DNA from: an uncultured Micrococcales bacterium
GTDB taxonomy: Bacteria > Actinomycetota > Actinomycetes > Actinomycetales > Microbacteriaceae
DNA: 11,887 nucleotides
Direction: 5' to 3'
Assembly: GCA_903824455.1 (NCBI GenBank)
Contig: CAIJWY010000216.1
Span: 1 to 11,887, forward strand
Position 1 is the first letter of the stretch, and every line of letters starts with the position of its first letter. Made by a program: the position numbers and the translations under genes. Shown piece after piece: positions 7,565 through 11,887 of this stretch. The notes below the pieces were generated by a model that did no database searches, was not told where the DNA came from, and saw nothing but the letters and a program-made list of their open reading frames with translations.

Positions 7565-8034
7565 AAGCAAATGGCTTGAGCCCAAGTGCCCTCGTTACAT
7601 TCGCCTACTTTATCGCCTGTTGCCTTGGATGGCTAAGCTTGGCTTTTTTGTCCGGCGTTCATTTATGGGAGCAATCGAATTCGGTGGCGGTGATTCTGAG
7701 TACTCTCATGTGGACGGTAACTACTTTTGCAATTAGCCCTAATTTAGGTCTGACAGCAATAGCGGTTTTTCTCACAGCTAGAAAACACTTGACAAGTTTT
7801 CAAGCTCCAAAGCTGGAGCTAATGTCCAGTGTGCGCCGTCTTTGCAGAAACTGGGCCGTGGTTTTAGTGGGTTCGATTCTCATAAGTGCGGGACTGGATG
7901 TTTTGAGAATCAACCAATCACTTTTGAATTTTCTTCTGACGCAAGCAATTAAAGCGGTTATCCCTGCATTTGCCCTAAGTGCCGCAATCGCAGCACTTTT
8001 CTTCAAAAGATTTATTGACAACCATTCTCAATAA
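7561..8034 (+). CDS. Four-TM membrane protein of unknown function (157 aa)
   Basis: Not recognised. Hydrophobic segments lie at about 10-31, 41-71 (one long or two short helices), 97-115 and 127-148. A basic loop VRRLCRNW (91-98) precedes the third. No catalytic motif is visible. ATG at 7561 overlaps the preceding stop (ATGA), and a longer in-frame start at 7504 is rejected because it would add a polar extension over the upstream gene. GC is low (22 of 60 at 7741-7800, 24 of 60 at 7921-7980), matching its secreted partner and unlike both flanking operons. This suggests the pair arrived together or is lineage-specific. The last codons form part of the Zur-box-like palindrome for the next operon. 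Possible roles are an anchor, an export helper or an immunity-type partner of the secreted protein; none is supported by a motif. Confidence 0.7.
   Translation: MKANGLSPSALVTFAYFIACCLGWLSLAFLSGVHLWEQSNSVAVILSTLMWTVTTFAISPNLGLTAIAVFLTARKHLTSFQAPKLELMSSVRRLCRNWAVVLVGSILISAGLDVLRINQSLLNFLLTQAIKAVIPAFALSAAIAALFFKRFIDNHSQ
8012..8034. promoter_or_regulatory. Zur operator-like palindrome upstream of znuA
   Basis: A perfect 7-bp inverted repeat, TTATTGA (8012-8018) and TCAATAA (8028-8034), is separated by 9 nt. The inner 15 bases (8016-8030) read TGACAACCATTCTCA and agree at 12 of 15 positions with the actinobacterial Zur box as I recall it (TGAAAATCATTTTCA). It covers the -35 hexamer of the znuA promoter and the last codons of the upstream gene, so zinc-loaded Zur bound here would block RNA polymerase. 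The zur gene is the last gene of the operon it would control. Palindrome and position are seen directly; Zur binding is inferred. Confidence 0.72.
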
Positions 8035-8044
8035 GAAGTAGTTT
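8015..8044 (+). promoter_or_regulatory. znuA promoter, probably leaderless
   Basis: TTGACA (8015-8020, consensus -35), an 18-nt spacer and TAGTTT (8039-8044, fits the TAnnnT -10) are followed by 6 nt and then the GTG start of znuA at 8051. Initiation 7 nt after the -10 would fall on the G of the start codon, giving a leaderless mRNA, which is common in Actinobacteria. No Shine-Dalgarno sequence exists in the 16-nt gap, which agrees. The -35 lies inside the Zur-box-like palindrome. Confidence 0.65.
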
Positions 8045-8050
8045 TAGAGT

Positions 8051-8971
8051 GTGAAAACACTTCGCATCTTCGCACTTGCCGCCGCCGCCCTTCTTGCCCT
8101 TAGCGGCTGCAGCGCCACTAAGCCAGAAGGCTGGTCTGCTGGCAGCGGCCCAATCAAGATTGTGGCCAGCACCAACGTTTGGGGTTCGGTAGCGAACCTG
8201 GTCGCCGGAGACCTTGCAACCGTCGACGCCATCATCCACAACACCAACCAAGACCCTCACTCCTACGAGCTCACCGCTCGCGATCAACTGCTTATCAACA
8301 ACGCCGATATCGTGATCATGAACGGCGGTGGCTACGACGACTTCATGCAGCAGGCAATCGACGCCGATCCAACACCGGCAATCACCATCGACGCCGTAAT
8401 GGCTTCGGGCGACGACCCATCTCGCAATGAACACATTTGGTATGACGTTGACCAGGTTGGTGATGTGGCTGCTGTGATTGGAGCCGCAATTGAATCCGTC
8501 GACAAATCAAAATTCGAAGAAGTCGAAGCCAGCGTTGCCGATTTCCGTGAAAAAATCGCAGAGCGCAAAACAAAACTAGATCGAAACAAAGCCATGCTTA
8601 TGACCGCGTATGTCTCAATGGAGCAACTTTCAGTTTTCCTAACCGAACCACTTGCGGCCTATTTAGTTGAGGATGCTGGTTACATCGATGCCACACCAAA
8701 AGAATTCAGTGAGGCTGTTGAAGAAGACCGAGACGTTCCGCCATCGGTGATGAAGGAAGCAATCGATCTTATAAAGCGAGGCGGAGTCGGTGCAATTTTT
8801 CTCAATAGCAACACCCAGACCCCACAAATGGTGACCCTGATTGATGTCAATTTGGACATTCCGATTTTTGGATTTGGTGAGCTCCTCATTCAGGATCCGG
8901 AGACCCTTGCCTATGACGGCGGATACTTCGAGATGCTCGACTCTGCAATAAAGACAGTGATTGAGCGATGA
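8051..8971 (+). CDS. znuA: Zinc ABC transporter substrate-binding lipoprotein
   Basis: This is the extracellular metal-binding lipoprotein (306 aa) that delivers zinc to ZnuBC. The N-terminus MKTLRIFALAAAALLALSGC has the lipobox LSGC, so C20 is lipidated after cleavage. The cluster A-1 fold is indicated by IKIVASTNVWGSVANLVAGD, QDPHSYE with ligand H70, and NEHIWYD with ligand H128. Where classical ZnuA has a third histidine, this protein has LTEPLAAYLVEDAGY, so E199 is the likely substitute. A fourth candidate is E277 in GFGELL. As I recall, this TEP variant occurs in actinobacterial zinc-binding proteins. The usual His-rich loop is absent. GTG at 8051 is supported by the signal peptide and the leaderless promoter. 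The stop overlaps znuC by 4 nt. Manganese cannot be excluded from the protein alone, but the Zur-like box and linked zur favour zinc. Confidence 0.9.
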   Translation: MKTLRIFALAAAALLALSGCSATKPEGWSAGSGPIKIVASTNVWGSVANLVAGDLATVDAIIHNTNQDPHSYELTARDQLLINNADIVIMNGGGYDDFMQQAIDADPTPAITIDAVMASGDDPSRNEHIWYDVDQVGDVAAVIGAAIESVDKSKFEEVEASVADFREKIAERKTKLDRNKAMLMTAYVSMEQLSVFLTEPLAAYLVEDAGYIDATPKEFSEAVEEDRDVPPSVMKEAIDLIKRGGVGAIFLNSNTQTPQMVTLIDVNLDIPIFGFGELLIQDPETLAYDGGYFEMLDSAIKTVIER

Positions 8972-9768
8972 GCGGGCCCGTTCTCGAAATCAAAAACGCA
9001 AAACTCGAACTTGACGGTCGAGTGATTTGGGAAAACCTAAACCTTGACGTTAAGCAAAACGAATTCATCGCCATTCTGGGCGCCAATGGTTCCGGTAAGT
9101 CGAGTCTTCTCAAAGCCATCCTTGGTCAATTGCCGCTAAGTGCCGGTTCGATTGAGCTAAATTCCAAAAAAATTCGCCGCGGCTCACGCCGCGTTGGTTA
9201 CGTGCCGCAGTCGCGGCAAACCGAAGCCACGATGCCAATTCGCGGTAAAGACCTACTTTGGCTTGGGCTAAACGGTCATCGTTTCGGGTTTTGGCCAGCA
9301 AGCAAAACCGCTCGTACACAGTTTGATCACATCATCGAGGCAATCGGTGGCAAGGAACTTCAGCATCACCCAATCAGCGAGATGTCGGGTGGAGAGCTGC
9401 AAAGGTTCCGGGTTGGTCAAGCGGTTATCTCCGAGCCAGACCTGATCTTGGCCGACGAACCCCTAAGCGCACTGGACTATAACCAGCAGGCAGCCATTGC
9501 CGAGTTGCTGAGTCGAGAGAGCAAAGAACACAACGCCGCTGTGCTTTTTGTTACCCACGATGTGAACCCGATTCTCAACATGGTCGACCGCGTGCTCTAC
9601 CTTGCCGATGGCAAGTTCAGCATCGGAACCCCCGACGAAGTTCTAACCTCTAAAACACTGAGTGCGCTTTATGGAACTCCGATCGACGTGGTTCGAAACC
9701 AGGGACGAATTCTGGTGCTCGGCGCCCACGACAATCACGATCACCACTATCAAGAGGAGTGGTCATGA
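8968..9768 (+). CDS. znuC: Zinc ABC transporter ATP-binding protein
   Basis: This cytosolic ATPase powers zinc import through ZnuB. It is 266 aa. Walker A is GANGSGKS (38-45), the Q-loop is Q81 in YVPQ, the signature is MSGGELQ (139-145), Walker B is LILADE (159-164) with the D-loop SALD, and the switch histidine is H198 in FVTHD. The C-terminus ends in AHDNHDHHYQEE, with H254, H257, H259 and H260, a short His/Asp-rich tail of the kind often found on zinc-handling ZnuC proteins. It could act as a cytosolic metal sensor or buffer. ATG at 8968 overlaps the znuA TGA (ATGA), and the gene's own end overlaps znuB. Order and overlaps indicate one transcript from the znuA promoter. Confidence 0.94.
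   Translation: MSGPVLEIKNAKLELDGRVIWENLNLDVKQNEFIAILGANGSGKSSLLKAILGQLPLSAGSIELNSKKIRRGSRRVGYVPQSRQTEATMPIRGKDLLWLGLNGHRFGFWPASKTARTQFDHIIEAIGGKELQHHPISEMSGGELQRFRVGQAVISEPDLILADEPLSALDYNQQAAIAELLSRESKEHNAAVLFVTHDVNPILNMVDRVLYLADGKFSIGTPDEVLTSKTLSALYGTPIDVVRNQGRILVLGAHDNHDHHYQEEWS
9753..9759 (+). promoter_or_regulatory. Ribosome-binding site deciding the znuB start
   Basis: AGAGGAG inside the 3' end of znuC lies 5 nt before the ATG at 9765. This makes ATG 9765 the better start than the in-frame GTG at 9759, whose first base is part of the site itself. Confidence 0.7.
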
Positions 9769-10583
9769 TTTTCGACTTCTCGAACTACGATCAACTTCTT
9801 CCGCTGGTAACCAACTCGCTAATCGTTGGAGCGATGCTTGCCGTGGTTGGCGGGCTCGTGGGTGTGTTTGTGATCAACCGCGATATGTCGTTCGCCGTTC
9901 ACGGAATCTCGGAGCTCAGCTTTGCCGGAGCATCAATCACTTTGCTGGTCGGTGGCAACGTGGTCTTTGGTTCGGTCATCGGCTCTCTGGTTGCCGCCAT
10001 CGTCATTGGAATCCTTGGAGCCAAAGCCAAGGAGCGAAACTCAATCACCGCAGTTCTAATGCCGTTCGGTTTGGGACTCGGAATCTTGGCGCTTTCCCTC
10101 TACCAAGGACGGGCCTCAAATAAGTTCGGGCTACTAACCGGGCAGATTGTGGCGGTTGACGACCCTCAGCTAATGTCTATTTCGGTCATCTCCGCCATCG
10201 TGGTGGTCACACTTCTTATTGTTTGGCGCCCGCTCACCTTTGCCTCTGTCGATTCCGAGGTGGCTGCTGCCAGAGGAGTGGCAACCCGCTCGCTATCGGT
10301 TTTGTTTATGGTGATTCTCGGTCTAGCCGTGGCCGCCAGCATTCAGGTGGTCGGCGCCCTACTGGTCTTGAGCCTCTTGGTAACACCGGCTGCCGCCGCG
10401 GTGAGGGTAAGTAAATCACCGCTAGTGATTCCGCTACTTTCAGTTGCCTTTGCAATGGTCTCGGTAATCGGAGGAATCCTGCTGGCTTTAGGTTCGAGCC
10501 TTCCGATCAGTCCGTATGTCACCAGCATCTCCTTCCTCATCTATCTGGTTGCTCGAGTAATCGCCTGGGTGAAAAACCGATGA
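9765..10583 (+). CDS. znuB: Zinc ABC transporter permease
   Basis: This inner-membrane permease (272 aa) belongs to the ABC-3 family of Zn/Mn importers. About eight hydrophobic segments are visible. Family features include the early NRDMSFAVHGISELSFAGAS (conserved HGxSHxxxAG-like motif; here ISELSFAG has E in the place of the usual H), EVAAARGVATR in the cytoplasmic coupling region, and VVGALLVLSLLVTPAAAA in a core helix. The E at the SHxAxxG position is worth noting but the surrounding motif is intact. The ATG at 9765 overlaps the znuC stop (ATGA), and the stop overlaps zur in the same way. It acts with ZnuC as a dimer of each subunit. Confidence 0.93.
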   Translation: MIFDFSNYDQLLPLVTNSLIVGAMLAVVGGLVGVFVINRDMSFAVHGISELSFAGASITLLVGGNVVFGSVIGSLVAAIVIGILGAKAKERNSITAVLMPFGLGLGILALSLYQGRASNKFGLLTGQIVAVDDPQLMSISVISAIVVVTLLIVWRPLTFASVDSEVAAARGVATRSLSVLFMVILGLAVAASIQVVGALLVLSLLVTPAAAAVRVSKSPLVIPLLSVAFAMVSVIGGILLALGSSLPISPYVTSISFLIYLVARVIAWVKNR

Positions 10584-10981
10584 CCGCGAAACGAAACACC
10601 TGGCAGAAAGACGCCGTTCGCGCGGCACTGGGCGAAGCCACCGAATTCGTCTCCGCTCAAGACCTTCACCAGGTGCTCCGCAACCAAGGTTCAACCATCG
10701 GGTTGGCCACTGTTTACCGAGCGCTCGCGGACCTAGCTCTTCAAGGCGAAACCGACAGCCTGCAGAGCAAAGACGGCGAACTGCTCTACCGTGCCTGCGG
10801 AACCAGCCATCATCACCACCTGATCTGCCGGAAATGCGGAAAAACCGTGGAGATCGAAGCCCACAAGGTTGAAGCCTGGGCCGATGACGTAGCCAAAGAG
10901 CATGGATTCGTGCGTCCAAGTCACACCATCGACATTTTTGGCGATTGCGCTTCGTGTTCAGTGAAATCTGGACTTGATTAA
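10580..10981 (+). CDS. zur: Fur-family regulator, likely zinc-responsive Zur
   Basis: This 133-aa cytosolic metalloregulator has an N-terminal winged helix, about 8-75, with recognition helix region TIGLATVYRALADLALQGE. The dimerisation and metal domain follows: SHHHHLICRKCGKTVEIE (76-93, H77-H80, C83 and C86) and CASC (C123, C126), giving the two CxxC pairs of the structural zinc site. The regulatory site probably uses the HHHH run with later acidic and His residues such as H115. Linkage and ATGA overlap with znuB, and a Zur-box-like palindrome before znuA, identify it as Zur rather than Fur or PerR by inference. Being the last gene of the operon it would repress, it likely forms a negative feedback loop. 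Its stop is inside the -35 of the next promoter. Confidence 0.92.
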   Translation: MTAKRNTWQKDAVRAALGEATEFVSAQDLHQVLRNQGSTIGLATVYRALADLALQGETDSLQSKDGELLYRACGTSHHHHLICRKCGKTVEIEAHKVEAWADDVAKEHGFVRPSHTIDIFGDCASCSVKSGLD

Positions 10982-11003
10982 GCGGTAGCAACTCACCTAG
11001 ACT
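10974..11003 (+). promoter_or_regulatory. Promoter of rpmB-rpmG-rpsN
   Basis: TTGATT (10974-10979), 18-nt spacer and TAGACT (10998-11003) resemble a housekeeping sigma promoter; TAGACT is a good actinobacterial -10. Predicted start is near 11010, giving a leader of about 87 nt. The -35 overlaps the zur stop codon. No Zur-box-like sequence is visible in this 115-nt gap. Confidence 0.5.
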
Positions 11004-11014
11004 TACCTAGTTGC
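10988..11014. repeat. Inverted repeat flanking the rpmB -10
   Basis: GCAACT (10988-10993) and AGTTGC (11009-11014) are perfect 6-bp arms with a 15-nt spacer, centred on the presumed -10 TAGACT. Within it, ACCTAG occurs twice (10995-11000 and 11005-11010), 10 bp apart, so about one helical turn. The arrangement could be an operator; no known regulator is recognised. Confidence 0.45.
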
Positions 11015-11038
11015 TTCGAGCAGCACAGTTTTTGTACC

Positions 11039-11080
11039 CAAGCCAAAACAAAACCCAAATCCTGGGCTTCATCTGGCTTG
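11039..11080 (+). promoter_or_regulatory. Leader hairpin just upstream of the rpmB ribosome-binding site
   Basis: CAAGCCA (11039-11045) pairs perfectly with TGGCTTG (11074-11080), and inside them CCCA (11054-11057) pairs with TGGG (11063-11066) around a 5-nt loop. An alternative pairing of AAGCC with GGCTT at 11065-11069 competes with the outer stem. The structure ends 5 nt before the GAGGAG Shine-Dalgarno (11086-11091), so it could influence L28 translation. Not a recognised riboswitch. Confidence 0.35.
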
Positions 11081-11096
11081 TTAACGAGGAGAAGAA

Positions 11097-11333
11097 ATGG
11101 CAGCCTACTGTCAGGTGACTGAGACCAAGCCACAGTTTGGTCACGCGGTTTCGCACGCCCAGAACAAGACCAAGCGTCGCTTCAACCCAAACATCCAGAA
11201 GAAGACTTACTTCGTGCCTTCACTTAAGCGCAACGTAACCCTTCAGCTAAGTGCTCGCGGCATCAAGGTAATCGACGCTCGCGGTATCGAGTCTGTTGTT
11301 GCCTCACTACTTGCCCGCGGCGAGAAGATCTAA
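11097..11333 (+). CDS. rpmB: 50S ribosomal protein L28
   Basis: This large-subunit ribosomal protein has 78 aa, normal length. The N-terminus [20 protein letters not shown] fits the CQVTG-x-x-P-x-x-G-x-x-x-SHA pattern of L28, followed by [18 protein letters not shown] and [16 protein letters not shown]. Only one cysteine (C5) is present, so the zinc-binding CxxC pairs of the metal form are missing. ATG at 11097 has GAGGAG 5 nt upstream. It is the first gene of the L28-L33-S14 operon, an arrangement that in mycobacteria is the Zur-controlled alternative set (rpmB2-rpmG1-rpsN2-rpsR2). Here it is beside zur, but no Zur-box-like sequence is seen before it, so it may be the housekeeping copy. Confidence 0.96.
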   Translation: MAAYCQVTETKPQFGHAVSHAQNKTKRRFNPNIQKKTYFVPSLKRNVTLQLSARGIKVIDARGIESVVASLLARGEKI

Positions 11334-11347
11334 GGAGCTATTGACTA

Positions 11348-11518
11348 ATGGCTAAGAAAGACAAGGACGTTCGTCCAATCATCAAACTGAAGTCGACTGC
11401 CGGCACCGGTTACACCTATGTAACCCGTAAGAACCGCCGCAACGACCCAGACCGTATCGTGCTAAAGAAGTTCGACCCTGTCGTTCGTCAGCACGTTGAA
11501 TTCCGCGAGGAGCGCTAA
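11348..11518 (+). CDS. rpmG: 50S ribosomal protein L33, zinc-free form
   Basis: This 56-aa protein starts [20 protein letters not shown] and continues [36 protein letters not shown] in two blocks typical of L33. It has no cysteine at all: positions that carry CxxC in the zinc form (before the Y-T-KN block and in KYCPxC) are replaced, the latter by KFDPVV. It is therefore the C-minus paralogue type. AAGGAG at 11332-11337, overlapping the rpmB stop, serves as its ribosome-binding site 10 nt before ATG 11348. It is cotranscribed between rpmB and rpsN. Confidence 0.96.
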   Translation: MAKKDKDVRPIIKLKSTAGTGYTYVTRKNRRNDPDRIVLKKFDPVVRQHVEFREER

Positions 11519-11522
11519 ACAC

Positions 11523-11828
11523 ATGGCCAAGAAAAGCAAGATCGCTAAAAACGAGAAGCGCAAAGTAATCGTTGAGCGTTACGCAGAAAAGCGTCTAGCG
11601 CTAAAGAAAGCACTAGTTGACCCAAACAGCACCGACGCCCAGCGCGAAGAGGCTCGTCTAGGTCTACAGAAGCTTCCACGCAACGCTTCGCCAGTTCGCG
11701 TTCGCGGACGCGACGCCATCGATGGTCGTCCACGTGGTTTCCTAAGCAAGTTCGGTGTTTCTCGTGTTCGCTTCCGCGACATGGCTCACAAGGGCGAGCT
11801 TCCAGGTATCACCAAGTCATCCTGGTAA
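11523..11828 (+). CDS. rpsN: 30S ribosomal protein S14, zinc-free long form
   Basis: This 101-aa S14 begins [20 protein letters not shown] and ends [20 protein letters not shown] then [19 protein letters not shown]. The zinc form (about 61 aa) has CxxCGRPR and CRICFR; here these are RDAIDGRPR and VSRVRFR, without any cysteine, and the protein has the longer insertion (about residues 35-60) of the C-minus class. The ATG at 11523 follows GAGGAG (11507-11512) within rpmG's end. An upstream in-frame start at 11496 would overlap rpmG and add an unrelated extension, so it is not used. It is the last gene before a terminator; rpsR, often fourth in the analogous cluster, is absent. Confidence 0.96.
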   Translation: MAKKSKIAKNEKRKVIVERYAEKRLALKKALVDPNSTDAQREEARLGLQKLPRNASPVRVRGRDAIDGRPRGFLSKFGVSRVRFRDMAHKGELPGITKSSW

Positions 11829-11842
11829 ATCTAGTTTTATAG

Positions 11843-11872
11843 AAAGACCGTCACCTTCGGGTGGCGGTTTTT
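11843..11872 (+). terminator. Rho-independent terminator after rpsN
   Basis: ACCGTCACC (11847-11855), loop TTCG and GGTGGCGGT (11860-11868) form a 9-bp stem with one G-U pair and an extra-stable C(UUCG)G tetraloop. TTTTT (11868-11872) follows, and A-U pairs extend the stem base. It lies 14 nt after the S14 stop and closes the L28-L33-S14 operon. Confidence 0.9.
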
Positions 11873-11887
11873 CGTTAAACCCTATAA

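Noticed and set aside
8041..8058. GTTTT ... AAAAC inverted repeat over the znuA start as the Zur operator
   Set aside because: Only 5-bp arms and no resemblance to the Zur box; the 8012-8034 palindrome is far better.
10488..10991. Minus-strand open frame over zur and znuB (167 codons)
   Set aside because: Arg/Gly-rich composition typical of antisense frames in such genomes; zur on the plus strand is unambiguous.
11028..11054. GTTTT/AAAAC pairing in the rpmB leader as a zur terminator
   Set aside because: A/T-only weak stem without a following T-run; it does not qualify as an intrinsic terminator.
10982..11096. A Zur box before rpmB, expected from the mycobacterial analogue
   Set aside because: Read on both strands, no TGAnAATnATTnTCA-like palindrome is visible; the inverted repeat there has a different sequence.
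1..11887. tRNA genes, CRISPR arrays, insertion sequences, tandem repeats
   Set aside because: None seen on reading through; no cloverleaf-like segments, spaced direct repeats or transposase frames.

Overview
The window looks like a chromosomal stretch of an actinobacterium, most likely Microbacteriaceae, possibly one of the small-genome freshwater Luna-type lineages (Rhodoluna/Aquiluna). This rests on family resemblance of the proteins, moderate GC (about 55-60% in hand-counted core-gene lines), frequent GTG/TTG starts, dense packing with 1- and 4-nt overlaps, and the gene content. The lineage is inference; no rRNA or other marker gene is present. No stretch over 300 bases lacks a gene.

Left part (1-2916): the 5' portion of purB (adenylosuccinate lyase, minus strand, running off the left edge) is divergent from a small two-gene unit. 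That unit is a 59-aa helical protein with a WXG100-like hairpin pattern, overlapped by 4 nt with a 390-aa alpha/beta hydrolase that has its own helical N-terminus. A perfect DnaA box lies in the purB upstream region. A small four-TM 'phage holin family' (PF04020-type) membrane protein lies on the minus strand and overlaps the hydrolase tail to tail.

Middle (2956-6400): a tightly coupled three-gene operon encodes a 2-oxo acid dehydrogenase (E1 alpha, E1 beta, lipoyl E2). E1 beta looks more branched-chain-type than pyruvate-type, so bkdABC is preferred. No E3 (lpd) is in the window. It is followed by a GC-poor pair (6428-8034) of unknown function: a secreted 378-aa protein with four mature cysteines and a four-TM 157-aa membrane protein, translationally coupled.

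Right part (8051-11828): a zinc-homeostasis operon znuA-znuC-znuB-zur, every junction a 4-nt ATGA overlap. It is preceded by a Zur-box-like palindrome lying on the -35 of a promoter that appears to make a leaderless mRNA starting at the znuA GTG. Then, behind its own promoter and leader, comes rpmB-rpmG-rpsN. Its L33 and S14 are the zinc-free (C-minus) forms and its L28 also lacks a zinc site. The operon ends in a strong UUCG-loop terminator. Together these genes form a zinc-economy neighbourhood: metal import, its repressor, and ribosomal proteins that do not need zinc.
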